64,000 nucleotides of DNA, from assembly GCA_027943335.1 (NCBI GenBank), contig BSBK01007857.1, positions 340,001 through 404,000 on the forward strand. Direction: 5' to 3'. The number at the start of each line of letters is the position of its first letter. The first letter of the stretch is position 1. The stretch comes from Chamaecyparis obtusa (taxonomy: Eukaryota; Streptophyta; Pinopsida; Cupressales; Cupressaceae). This document shows positions 11,045 through 22,386 of this stretch, one piece after another. The notes below the pieces were generated by a model. The model had not been told where the DNA came from, made no database searches, and was given only the letters and a program-made list of their open reading frames with translations. The position numbers and the translations under genes are program-made.

Positions 11045-11961
11045 CTGGTATATTTTTAAAAAAATTATATTTTTGATAGTTTTCATTGCGTTAAAATTGA
11101 CAACCATACATATTCATCATCAGGATAGTTTTTCTTTGCTTTTGACAACTGTTTAGCTATCAAATTTAATCATGTGGTTGCATCAGTAGTTTGGTTTCTT
11201 AAAATGACGGTTTGTTGACCGTATTTTAGGGTGCTTTTGCACTGATGTGATAGTCATTTGAATGTCAAATTTAACCTCATATTTTGATGACGTCAACGAG
11301 GTTTGAAAATTTGCAGCCCTTACCATTTGTAGTTTTGAATTTGTAGTCCAACTTTAGAAGGCCATAACTTGGTCATTCGGGCTCCAAATTGAGTGCAATT
11401 TTTATTTTTCTTTGGCTAGAATTTCTTGAACTTTTCAGTGGTGGTGTTATTATATAGTTTTGGATCATGAATTTTGCAAAAATTGTATTTTTTGGTGTTG
11501 TACCTACCTAATCCTCAATTTTGGAACTTCAGAGGCTTTGTTTGAACTCATACAGACACATTTTCAGGTGCCACTTTTTTTTTGAAGTGTATAATTTTTT
11601 GATTACTTTCCAAATTTGCTATCAGATTAGCCTTATTTGGGCAAAAATATCACTTTAAGAAATTGGTCTTTTTTGGCCTTGTATGATCATTGTAATACAT
11701 AGGATTTTCTTTGATTTTGAGCAATATTGGTTTGAGTTTGATTTGGCCCAATCAAGGTAGTTGTAAATTTTAAAATCAAAAGTCCACTTTGGCCCAAAAT
11801 TAGCAAGTGGTAATTGTACACACACTATATATAAAATGCCAAAATCATCAATTTTTTTATTTTTTTTTTGGGGGCGGGGGAGTGTTATTTGATTGAGTGA
11901 ATTGGGGGATGTCTTGTGTGTTTGTTTCTCTTCCTTTCTTGTTCTCTTTCATTTTTTCATC
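11045..11961 (+). other. Copia1 leader, right part
   Basis: Untranslated AT-rich leader between the Copia2 insertion and the Copia1 gag start. No supported gene. It contains a poly-T and poly-G run near 11851-11880 just ahead of gag. Confidence 0.6.
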
Positions 11962-12880
11962 ATGGGTTCTATTTCAAAATTAACTCCACATAAGTATGCT
12001 ACATGGAAAGATAATGTATGGAGAAAGTTAATGGTAAAAGGTTTAAATCCTTGTGGATGGTACAATTAAAAAACATATTGATGATTATGTTGCAATAGCT
12101 AATTGGGCATGCAAAAATTTTAAGGCCTTAGGAGTCTTGAGAGATAATGTTTCTAAAGCTATCATGTATCACATCAAATTCATGAACAAAGGCAGAGAAG
12201 CTTGGGATAAACTTGCAGATTTATTTGGTAAAGTGGATGAAGAAATGAGATTCTCAATTGAGACTAATCTTCTCAAATTTGAGCCTAGGAATTTTGACAC
12301 AATCCAAGATTATCTCAACAAAGTTAATGATTATAGAGAACAAATTGAGGATTGTGTTAATCCCAGGAAGGATGCGAAGTTGATTAGTCACTTGTTGAAA
12401 CATCTTCCTCCTGAAAATGCAGCTTTTGTTTCAAGTTATAATACTCACAAGTTAACCATGGGTAGTGCCTTCACTAAGCCTTCATTTAAGTCATTTTAAA
12501 AAATGTTGGTCTTAGAACAAGAAAAAATGATGAGTATGGGGATTCTCAATTCTTCAAATTCTAAGGCATTGGTGGCTAATATTGGGAATCAAAGGAATCA
12601 AGGTGGTAAAGGTTCCAACAAGAAGAAAAAGTAGTGGAAGGTCAAATCACAATCAAACACACAACAATCTTCCTCCTCACAACAAGGAAAGTCTTCTCTC
12701 AACAATAAGGGGAACAATTCTAAGGAGAAGAAAATTTGTGCATATTGCAAGAAGCCAAATCATGATGAGCATGAATTCCAAAAGAAACAAATTGATTTGC
12801 CAAGTACCTACAAGGGAAAATATTCAACACCTTCCACCTCAAAGGGTAAATGGAAAGCATTAGTGGCAAGTACAACTAAT
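11962..12880 (+). pseudogene. Copia1 gag, frameshifted
   Basis: The likely start is the ATG at 11962, giving MGSISKLTPHKYATWKDNV, a typical copia Gag opening with Trp at the substrate-binding position. A frame change before 12053 leads into the long middle frame (12053-12499), which shows ARNEAWDKL-like residues (GREAWDKLADLFG) and the helical DUF4219/UBN2-type pattern. Another shift follows at about 12580. The zinc knuckle at about 12737-12778 reads C-x2-C-x4-H-x4-F, so its last Cys is lost. Gag would package the element RNA; this copy cannot. Confidence 0.82.
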
Positions 12881-12889
12881 TTAGATCCT

Positions 12890-14060
12890 AATGTATTTTT
12901 GATTCAGGTGCCACACATCATATGGGTGCTACAAAGGAGCAATTTTCTTCTTTAAAACCATCTAAGGTACCTCACATCTATGTAGGAGATGATACACAAA
13001 TGGAAGTTGAAGGGAAAGGGGAAGTTGAATATAAAATGGATCTTTCAAAAATTTTCTCTATGTTCCAAATCTTAGCACTAACCTCCTTTCAATTTACCAA
13101 ATCACTCACTGTGGAGGTGGAAATAAATATGAGATCCTTCTTGATTCACTTGTACTGAAAAATCTTAAGGATGATTCTATGGTGGCAATAGGAAAATATA
13201 ATCATGACACAAGGCTTTATTCATTTTCTCATTTTATACCAAAGTGTCCTTCACATGGCTTGTTGTCATAACCAAATTCACAAAGTAAACTTTGGTATGA
13301 AAAATTTGGACATCTCAACTACTAGTATCTTTAGCAACCTAGCAGTAAGGATATGGTAAGAGGTCTACCTAAAGTCAAGTATTCAAAGGGTGTATGTTTA
13401 GGTTGTGAAGTGGGAAAGCATCCCAAAGAGAAGTTTGACAAGGGGAAGTCTTGGAGAGAAACATTTGTTCTTGAGTTGGTTCATAGTGATGTAATGGGCC
13501 CATTTCCAGTGCCATCATTTGGAAAGGCTCATTATGTACTCACCTTCATTGATGAATTTTCACACTACACTTGCATCTACTTTCTTGGTCACAAGAGTGA
13601 GGTGTTTGATAAATTTCTCACTTTCAAGGCTCATTTTGAGAAGTAGTCAGGTCAAGCCATCAAGATTCTTTGAACATACAATGGAAGGGAATATGTGAAC
13701 TCAATGCTTATAGAATTTTTGACACTTTAGGGTATTGATTTTTAGAATTTAGCTGCCTACACTCCATAGCATAATGGTGTTGCATAAGGAAAGAATAGAA
13801 CCCTTAAGGAGATGGCCACTTGTATGATTCATGCTAAGTCTCTTGAGCAAGCTTTTTGGGTTGAAGCTATATGTTGTGCCAATCACATCCAAAATAGAAT
13901 TCCTCATAAATCCTTGGATGGATTCACTCCTTTTCAGGCTTAGTGTGGTCAAAAACTAATTGTGAAACATTTTAGAGTCTTTGGTTATCCATCTTGGGTA
14001 TGCATACCTCCACAGAAATGTAGGGCATTGGAACCACAAAGTAAGTCTTGCATAATTTTT
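12890..14060 (+). pseudogene. Copia1 protease and integrase
   Basis: The protease active site FDSGATHHMG is readable at about 12898-12927. After a diverged linker, integrase runs from about 13353. It has VKYSKGVCLGCEVGKH (zinc-binding Cys pair), LVHSDVMGPFP with the first acidic residue, and FIDEFSHYTCIYFL. The frame then breaks at TAG 13645 and continues with stops through NGREYVNSM, YTPxHNGVA and NRTLKEMATCMIHA to about 14030. Several stops sit where Gln or Trp is expected. The catalytic order D-D-E is traceable, but the protein is not. Confidence 0.82.
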
Positions 14061-14430
14061 GCTTATGGATCCTAAAACACATGAGATATTTTTTGAGAGG
14101 AGTGTTCACTTTGAAGAGAATTTTCCTAGTTTGTCTTCTTCAAATCCTCCTTCTTCCTCTATTTTGGATAATGATAGTGAAGACAGTGACTTGGAAGATG
14201 AAACTGCTTCAACCCTGACTCGTAGGCTTCCACCTTCATAGGGTCAATAAATGGTTGAGGACATTCCTTTTTCATCTTTGTCTTCCACTAGACCTCATTG
14301 GGTACAACAAACACTTGATTTAGAAAGTTCTCTTATGGGAAATCCTTCAGACACTAAGAGGCAAGGTCATAACACAAATGATTTCCACTTGTTGATATTG
14401 AAATAGCTTCATATCTATACACATTTATGG
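14059..14430 (+). pseudogene. Copia1 integrase-reverse transcriptase linker
   Basis: A Ser/Pro/Asp/Glu-rich stretch (FPSLSSSNPPSSSILDNDSE, from about 14110) typical of the low-complexity linker between integrase and reverse transcriptase in copia polyproteins. The opening words EIFFERSVHFEENF (14086 on) match the usual end of the integrase C-terminal region. Interrupted by a TAG at 14239. Confidence 0.7.
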
Positions 14431-15905
14431 AAACTTCAAGGGTTCTTGAGTGGGACAAAGCTATGGAGGATGAGTATAACTCTTTGATGAGGAATAACAC
14501 TTGGGACTTAGTTCCTCTTCCTAAGGGAAGGAAGTTGGTTTGATGTAAGTGGATCTATCAGACCAAGTTTACAGTAGATGGAAGTGTGGATAAGTATAAG
14601 GCTAGACTTGTAAAATATTTCTCTCAGGTTCTTGGTGTTGACTATTCTAAGACTTTTACACCTGTAGCCAAGATGAACTCTATTCATTTGACACTTTCTA
14701 TTGTTGAAGCTCATGGTTGGGTTGTACATCAGATGGATGTAAATAGTGCATTTCTACATGGGGATCTTCATGAGGAGATTTATATGGAGAAATTGTAGGG
14801 ATTTATCCAAGATAATTATATGGTTTGTAGGTTAAGGAAATCTATATATGACCTCAAACATGATTCTAGGTCTTGGTATGCCAAAATGGTTTCCTTTCTT
14901 CTCTCAGCAGGGTTCACCAGGTGTCACTCAAATTTGAATGTCTACATTCTTTGGCAGGATGAATCACACTTGATACTTGTATTTTATGTTGATGACTTGA
15001 TCATTACAAGGAGTACTTCATCCATCATTGGAAACATCAAGTCTTCTTTGCAGGAAATTTTTTCTATAATAGACTCGGGGTTTAATTCACTATTTTCTTG
15101 GTATTGAGATCACACAATCATCAACAAGGATCACACTTTCTCAACCCAAGTATGCTCTTGATTTACTTGCTCAATTTCACATGAGTGATTTCAAGGCTAC
15201 ACCCACTCCCTTTCTTTCAGGTGTCAAGTTAGAGGCTCAGTGTTATACACCACTTTTTGATGCTACATTGTATATAAAACTTGTTGGAAGTCTCATCTAC
15301 TTGACACATACCCACCCTAACACATCCTTTACAGTTGGCATGGTTTATCACTTCATGTAAGAGACACATGAGCTTCATTGGGAGGCTACCAAATGCATAT
15401 TTCACTACATATAGGGTAAAAATACACATGGGATTCACTATGAAGTAGGTACACTACTTGATTTGGTTGGATATACAGACTTAGATTGGGCAAGCAATCT
15501 TGATGGTTACGAGTCTACTTCAAGTTACATGTTTCACCTTAGTTCAGGCCCCATTTGTTGGTAGAGTAAGAAGCAGCATGCTACTTTTCTCTCTTCAACT
15601 AAGGCTGAGTATCGAGGGGATTTTAATGTAGCTAAAGAAGCTCTTCAACTTCAACATATCCTAAAGGAGCTTGGTTTTAGTATTCCATGACCTACAGTCA
15701 TTCATTGTGATAATTAGGGTGCTATAGAGATTTCAAGACATTTGGTCCAACATCAGTGGACCAAGAACATTGAGGTTCATATACACTTCATCAAATACAT
15801 AATGCAGGAGTAGGTCATTGAGATGAGGTATTTTCCTACAAAAAAGTAGACTACAAACATCTTCAACAAGCCCTTCACTAAGAGAAAGTATCTTCAGTTG
15901 TGAGC
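14431..15905 (+). pseudogene. Copia1 reverse transcriptase and RNase H
   Basis: Clear copia reverse transcriptase: NNTWDLVPLPKGRKLV (about 14490), KYKARLVKYFSQVLGVDYSK, VHQMDVNSAFLHGDLHEEIY (about 14726) and FYVDDLIITRS (about 14980) with the polymerase Asp pair. RNase H follows: HTHPNTSFTVGMVYHF (15309), YTDLDWASNLDGYEST (15475) and LSSTKAEYRG (15593), fading near 15905. There are many stops, most of them TAG at positions where CAG is expected (for example after 14797, and in SKKQ and DNQGA contexts near 15564 and 15716). A frameshift follows the Asp pair, at about 15100. Not functional. Confidence 0.87.
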
Positions 15906-16204
15906 TCTCTTGGGGGTGTGAGATATTTCTTCAAGTGGGGTCATTTGAGTTCTCTATTCTCTCTTATGGGGGGATATTTTCCTCACATGAGGTGTTCTCT
16001 CTCATTTTCTATTTTTTTACTTATCTCTCTTTTTAGGGGAGGGTTTTTCCCATGAGGTTCCCCCTCTTTCTCCACTTTATGAGAGATTTCATTGTATATC
16101 TTTTGCACTTGTAGTTTGTACATAGGTACCTAACATGGCCTAGTAGCTGAAACCCATCATGCATTGTCATATAGAATTCTGAGCCTAAGTGCATTCCCCT
16201 AAGT

Positions 16205-16219
16205 TTCACTTAAGGGGGG
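16205..16219 (+). other. Copia1 polypurine tract
   Basis: TTCACTTAAGGGGGG directly before the 3' LTR. The G-run next to the LTR start is the usual plus-strand primer position. The 300 bases before it (15906-16204) are untranslated sequence with no gene. Confidence 0.75.
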
Positions 16220-16726
16220 TGTTGGTGTAATTAAGTATTTACTAATTACACTTTACTTAAGTTCACTTAGGATAATGCATTTGCATATTAGTTTTCATTG
16301 AGACACATAGGAGTTTGCATTTTATTTTATCACATGGTGTAGGAGAATTTCCACTTTAGGTGGTGATAGTTGTCATCTCATACCTCATTGTATGTGAGAT
16401 CCACCTTTATTTCTCTTATCACATTACCATCCTCTCATTATTGCACATATTTCTCATACTTTGATGCACAATGGAGGATGATCCACCTTTGGTGGACATA
16501 TGATTACACCTTGTCTAGTTGATAGCTTGTCACTTGCATATATTCTAGTTATCATACATTACCTATATATTCAGACACATCTACATTATATACATCGATT
16601 ATCCATTATCATTTGATCATTATTGAGTTATTAATTTGATCATATTATCTTGTCTCTCTTATTTATGCTATCTCTTGAGCTTCTAGATCTTGGCATTACA
16701 TTCATTACCTTAGGAGAATTATTACA
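16220..16726 (+). repeat. Copia1 3' LTR
   Basis: 507 bp, TGTTGGTGTAAT to AATTATTACA. Uninterrupted partner of 238-585 plus 3240-3398, so it shows exactly what the split 5' LTR looked like before the solo LTR entered. Confidence 0.95.
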
Positions 16727-18297
16727 ATAATACAACTTCCACTGCACATGTCACTAGGATAAAAATAATACAATACAAGTACATATACATTTTCTTGAAA
16801 TAAATGTCACTAACCAATACATAACATGGAATACAAGATATAAATCTCATGAGAAAGTCTCCAAGCAAAGAACAAGAAGATAGAAACAACATCAAGGATC
16901 ATCCAAGCACCAAGTCATGAACATCAGATCTCAATGGTAATAGAATCACTACCACTCGACCATGTGGAACTAAGAAGTCCACTCCCATCATGCTGAGGAG
17001 ATAGCACTAGGCCTCACTCAAGGAAACATTCAAACAAGAAAGACTAATGCAATGGTACACTGGATAAAATGGTAGTAAAGGGTATAAGGTTATCAAGTAA
17101 CAATGATCATGACACAAATAAGGTGTACCCAAATGCAATGTAGGAACCTATGAAACATATAGGGAAGTGTCATTACATGAGTCAACTCTAAGGTCACCTG
17201 GTAGCCTCTCTAGACCTCGGCCCTAGTGGCTCTATGTGGTATTAGTAGTCCTTTAAAACAAAAAAAGGCTACTAACTATGCCAGAATACATACCACACTA
17301 AGAAGAAAACATCATCTCCCACTCCCATCCTTAGCCTGTACTAGCACTCAAGACATGGGCAAGGAATGATTATCTTTTAAATGTTTCTATCCTAGTAAAT
17401 TTATTAAGTTATCACTTATTAAGTGAACTTACAAAGGATACTCAGGAAGCCACTTTAGGGCTCTATTGCCTCCAAGGTAAGCCACTTCCCTTCTATGCTC
17501 CTAGATAACCTACCCTAATGCTCCCAATAAAAGAATCAAAGAATAAGAAAAACCAAAATCATAAAATAGTTTTATAAATTAGTTAACCATAAATGTCATC
17601 AAAGACAAAAGCTGGAGCATAGAAAATAAATCATCCTATATAAGAATCTAAACTGTCCATCCCGTATTGGACATAACAATTGTCAAACCATATACACATG
17701 GTCCCATTAAATAAGTTCAATAATCATCAAGAACATTAGTAACATTACTATCCAAACCTAGAGTAAAACATAGATCCACAATATCATCTATTAGATCACA
17801 AAAATAACTCCAATAAAAGAAACAAGGTGATCTAGTTAACAAATCAAAACTCAATACAACAATGGTTTATCACCTCTTGTGGTCAAATAACATAAAGATC
17901 AAGGACTTAATAGAAACCTAACATAAATCCCAGTTACATTAAAAATAACACGTGAACCAATCATGACACTAAAAAGGTTCTGAACTTTCCATGACATAAA
18001 CGTAAAAGCATTAAAGTAATACCCTAAAAAGTATTTTTTTGTCGCAAAAGACAACATGAACTTAGGGCATCGATGCCCCCTAACTGACCTTAATTAACAA
18101 GAAAAAATAAAACAAAAAACTCCAATCAAAAACACTGTGCTATTAAACACACTCATCAAAGCCACATGCAAAGTAACTTCAGTATTCACAAACTTGAGCT
18201 TTATAAATTAATTTATAATATTTATTATTTAAATTAATTTATTACATAAAATTACTAAATCATAATATAATTAAATTTTAATACCAATCAATAAGAC
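16727..18297. repeat. LTR-like repeat A2, middle fragment
   Basis: Continues the repeat of 1-237 and begins with the duplicated ATAAT. By eye it parallels 880-2500 of the solo LTR: 'agaatcactaccac' with 'atgctgaggagata' near 16945-17005 versus 1105-1160, and 'gtaagccact' at 17477 versus 1621. No coding frame. It ends at 18297, where the Gypsy1 LTR begins. Confidence 0.6.
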
Positions 18298-19577
18298 TGT
18301 AGACACCTAAATTCATCCTTTTAACATTAATTTAATTTAATTTAATTAATGATCCCAAATAACATTATAGTTAATTTTTTAATTAATTATATTTGTTAAA
18401 TTCATCTATTTATTTAATTAGATTTATTTAATTAAATAAATTCACTAATTATAGTATTTGAATTAAATTCAAATACTACCTTTCATAATGTATTAAATTT
18501 AATTTAATACATGTTCCTCCATAGTCCCCTTTTAAATAAATTTTTAATTTATTTAATTCCCTCACATTCTTTATTTCTACTAAACCATGATTAAATTAAA
18601 TTTTATTTAATTTAATTCTAAATCCAACCTAGATGTTATCCTACACACCACTTTCTATTTAATAAGCCTACTCACTAATTAACTAAGGTTAATTAGGCTA
18701 ATTTTTGGATTCCTACATCCATTAGTCCTAATTATTTGCTCACACATGTGTGAGCAAATTTCCAAAAATGGCCTTTTCAAAAATTGCTAAAAATTGCACA
18801 AACAAGGCCTTGTACAGTTTTGATGACACTTCTTACACCTTCTAAAATGGTGAAAATAGACTTTTTCACTTACACATCTCTTACACACACTTACACATGT
18901 ACTTGAAGTACACATTGACCTTTCACATCCCAAGTTGCTCACACATGTGTGAGAAAGTCTTGGACTTTGCATGGCTTATGTGTCTCCTTGGTGGAACCTA
19001 TGTGGATTCCACATAGATACCACCTCACCCCAGCCCTCCAAAATCCTATAAATAGGACCCTTGCCTCAAGAAAAATTCATTCCTTTTTGCATTAGAGTTA
19101 TTATGCTAGTATATGCTTAGAATTGTTCTTAGAGTTTTTACTAACCATTAGGTAGTTGTTAGATTTTCATTATGGACTTAGTTTCAATCCATGCTTTTAG
19201 CTCCATTCATTTGTATCACTTCCATGCCATAGAGCTTGAGGATTTCTTTCATAGCTCCTCCTTGTGCTTCTTTGGCCTCTTGCATTTGAGTGCTTGAGTG
19301 TTTCTTTTATAGCTTCTTCTTGAGCATCTCAAATCTTCATTATACTTGTATTTGTAGTGGGATCTATACTTGTGTTGGGAGAGCACACCCACAACCTCTC
19401 TAAGAGATTAAATCAAGCAAGTCTTGGCTACACTTGCTTCATGCTCATTTGAGGTTATGGTGAAAATTAATGTTTTTACAAGTTTATGAACATGTTAGAA
19501 TAGATTGATTATGCTCTTTGTTGTTAACATTTACATGTTTGAACTTGTTCTTAACAGGTGGATTTTCATCATATACA
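18298..19577 (+). repeat. Gypsy1 5' LTR
   Basis: Begins TGTAGACACCTAAATTC and ends ATATACA directly before a primer-site-like word. It contains a CTATAAATAG TATA-box-like word at about 19047. A perfect 26-bp palindrome lies at 18734-18759 and a 16-bp palindrome with the same core at 18938-18953. No second copy of this LTR was found downstream, so its boundaries rest on the TG/CA ends and the adjacent primer site only. Confidence 0.72.
19047..19056 (+). promoter_or_regulatory. Possible TATA box of the Gypsy1 LTR
   Basis: CTATAAATAG lies inside the LTR, about 530 bases upstream of the LTR end, a plausible place for the element promoter. Assigned by motif only; no transcription start is known. 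Confidence 0.45.
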
Positions 19578-19580
19578 TTT

Positions 19581-19598
19581 TGGCACGCCCGGTGGGAC
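19581..19598 (+). other. Gypsy1 primer-binding site
   Basis: TGGCACGCCCGGTGGGAC follows the LTR end by three bases. Words of this form sit at the primer position in many plant Ty3/gypsy elements. The corresponding place in Gypsy2 reads TTGCACCCACCGTGGGGCC on the - strand. I do not assign the tRNA. Confidence 0.7.
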
Positions 19599-22386
19599 CC
19601 ACAATCCCATTTACTAACTATTTCTCTTGATTTTGTGAAGGTTTCCTATGAATTTTCTAGATAGGCATCTCCGCCCGACCAGAGGCATCTCCACCTAGAA
19701 ACAGATGTCCCTGCACACAGGCATCTCTGCCTATCAATAGACATCTCCGCCTGCAGATAGGTGTCTCCACTAGAAAGAGTTTTTCTCTCATTTTAGTTTA
19801 TTTTAATCAGAAAAACTTGTATTTAGTAATCACATTAAGGCTAATGATTAGTAGTAAAACACCTAACTATTTCTGCAAATGAAGAAGAATACATGAAGCT
19901 AATGAAATCTTTGTTTTTGTGCAGATAGGTGTCTCTACATACACACAGGTGTCTCTACTAGAAAAGAGAGTTTTTTTTGTGTTATTTTTCTAAGCTGATT
20001 AAGTAAATTTTTTTTGACATATTAATGTTAAAAATCACTGTATTTTTTTCATTGGAAACCTTTCTATGCATTTAAGACTTAGTGAGAGGATAAAACTTTC
20101 AAACATTGGTGTTTAACTTTTGATTTTGTGCATACATGCATCTCTACCTGTACATAGGCATCTCTACCTATAAATAGGCATCTTTGACAGACAGGTGTCT
20201 CTTCTTGTACACAGACATCTCTTCCTAGAAACAGGCATCTTTGACAGACAAACGTCTCTGCCTGTAAACAGGTATCTATGCCTGATTTCTGCATGTTTCT
20301 ATAGTATCTTGCACTTTGAGTTTTCTGATTTGAGTTTTTTGGAAGATACTGACATTTTGTGACTTCTGATAGTGATTTTGTAGAACGTTGACCAAGATTT
20401 GAACATTCTAAGACTACTAATTCATTTGTTTTGTAGGACGTTGTTAGAAGACCAAACACATTAAACTACTCACTAAGGTTGTTTTGTAGGTTGCCAAGGA
20501 GATTTAATCAAACATTATGTTTTCTTAATGATTTCTTAGGAACCTATCATTAAATAGGAAGTTTATTCTTTTTCTAGTGATTCATTAGCTAGGGGATTAT
20601 TCTCTTTTCTCCAAGTGAGAAAATCAAAAACCCAGAACCTTTTGAATTGTTGTCTTAAAGAAAAGACTTGGAATTGAACATCTGTTTGGTGTGTTTGGGA
20701 GAAAACCTCATTGGACAGGAGATTATTCTCTTTACCCCTTGAGGTGAAATCAGAAATATAGACTCCTTGGGGCCAATCCATGCATTTATTTTGAATCCTT
20801 TAGATGGGCCTGTCAGCGAGGTAAAAATCTCCCAGGAATGACCCACGTGAGAACAAGGTGTAAGCCCACCATGCTAACTCACATTAATGAAATTTTATTT
20901 TTGGGGTTAAAGCCTCAGAAGCTGGATGAAATTTGAGCTTATACATGGCTCTCACCTAACATTTAGTAGAGCCTCATAGTCTCAATCACATTTATGTGAC
21001 TACTTGTGTCAAGGTGCTTTGTGGGGCTATATGTCCTAGTCACGCTTGTGCAGAAACAAAGAGTGTGTTTGAATGAATACCCTCACTAAAATACATTAGT
21101 TAGAAGCCACCTAGTTCACCTCTGATAGGTTGAGAATCTACGTGCGAGGAGAATAGTAATCTCCCCAAGACACTCACCATATCGAGCCCCCTTCAATGTT
21201 AACACTCTGATAATATGACATCATGGAGCCATTGCATGCTTGGTGATGGTCATATTCTAAGGATTTGTTGGGTGTGTTTGTAAGTTAGTGAGAAAATGTT
21301 TTTAGTCTCAACCAACTTCCGTTTAGGGATAAAGAGTGTTCTTGTTACTTTCATTACAAAAACAAATCCATACACTTGAATCCTACAAGGTTGCTTTGTC
21401 CCTTGCAGGACTATTTTCGAACAAATGTGCTTGTAACCCAAACATTTGATGTATGTATGAAATCAATTCTTGCCAAGAACATCCTTTAATCTATCAAGAT
21501 ATTGTCCTCAAGTCATGGTCAATAGTGTTAAACATAAGAAAGAAAAACTCCTAGTTGAACAAGTCCATAGAGAGAAGAAAATCACTGATCAAAAGACTAA
21601 AGCCAACCAATCTTATTTGAAACCCATTTGAGAATTTCTAGACATTATTGAGAAATCAGATAAAATCATTTACAACAATTGATTTGCTAATTTTGTTGCC
21701 AAGAACAAAGTGAACATGGCATTTTTCACTTGGTAATCCTATGAATAAGTACCTTTGACCTTCATTCTTCATCCTCTTCAATTCATTCATCCCTTTCTCA
21801 TCTTTTAAACTTCCCTTTCTTCATCCACATTCTAAAACATTAGGAGCATTAATCAGAATCTTGGACTTTAAATCAGAATAAGATCAATCCATCTTTCACA
21901 CCTTCATCAAGCCATAGGGTGAAAGAATCATTCCAATAGTGTCTCATAGAATTTAATTCCAAAGAAAACATTAATCCCTTACTACTTTTAGAACTGAGTC
22001 TTTCTCTAGTAGTCCTTATCTAGTCCTATCTTGTTTGGGGATCATCAGTCTATCACCCAAACAAAAGAATAATTTAAATCAAAACTAATCTTATGTTTGC
22101 ACAATCACAAGGTCTTGTTTCACCTAGGTTTGTTCCAAACCTTTAAATCCAATCAATCGTTGAGGCTTAGTTCCTCTTTAATCTAATCAAATCAATCAAA
22201 TCCAATTCAATCAATCCAATCAATCATCAAGACTTAATCATTAGTCCAAGTTTCTCCTATTTCACCAAATCCTTTTCTTACCATACCTCATCAACTATTC
22301 GCCCTTCTTCAATTCAACCATCCTAAGGTCACTCATGCATGGTACTTACATGATCACAAGAAAAGCTAAGCCAAGAATCTCTCATC
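19599..22386 (+). other. Gypsy1 untranslated leader
   Basis: About 2.8 kb between primer site and gag. Positions 19655-20290 hold dispersed copies of a short repeat (separate entry). The rest is AT-rich sequence without a supported gene. Open frames on the - strand at 20079-20459 and around 20600-20846 only reflect the repeat and chance. Confidence 0.65.
19655..20290 (+). repeat. Degenerate short repeats in the Gypsy1 leader
   Basis: At least fifteen copies of a word close to AGGCATCTCTGCCT, in clusters at 19655-19775, 19924-19960 and 20128-20285, spaced irregularly at about 18-30 bases within clusters. Each unit is partly self-complementary (AGGCA-TCTC-TGCCT), so many copies can fold as small hairpins. 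Variants replace GCA with TGT or ACA. Confidence 0.75.

Larger units (their letters stand above)
238..16726 (+). mobile_element. Copia1: Ty1/copia LTR retrotransposon, nested and decayed
   Basis: Complete end to end. The 5' LTR begins at 238 and the 3' LTR ends at 16726, with the target duplication ATAAT at 233-237 and 16727-16731. A primer site follows the 5' LTR and a polypurine tract precedes the 3' LTR. Protein remains run gag, protease, integrase, reverse transcriptase, RNase H; integrase before reverse transcriptase is the Ty1/copia order. Two later insertions (586-3234 and 4373-11039) inflate it. Without them and their duplications it would be about 7.2 kb. Every coding part carries stops and frameshifts, so this copy is not autonomous. 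Confidence 0.93.

Noticed and set aside
19655..20290. CRISPR-like array
   Set aside because: Repeat copies are short, degenerate and irregularly spaced, spacers are not of constant length, and the context is a plant retrotransposon.
20079..20459. 126-codon open frame on the - strand with many Cys residues
   Set aside because: The Cys/Gln pattern is the translation of the leader repeat array; no zinc-finger spacing is consistent.
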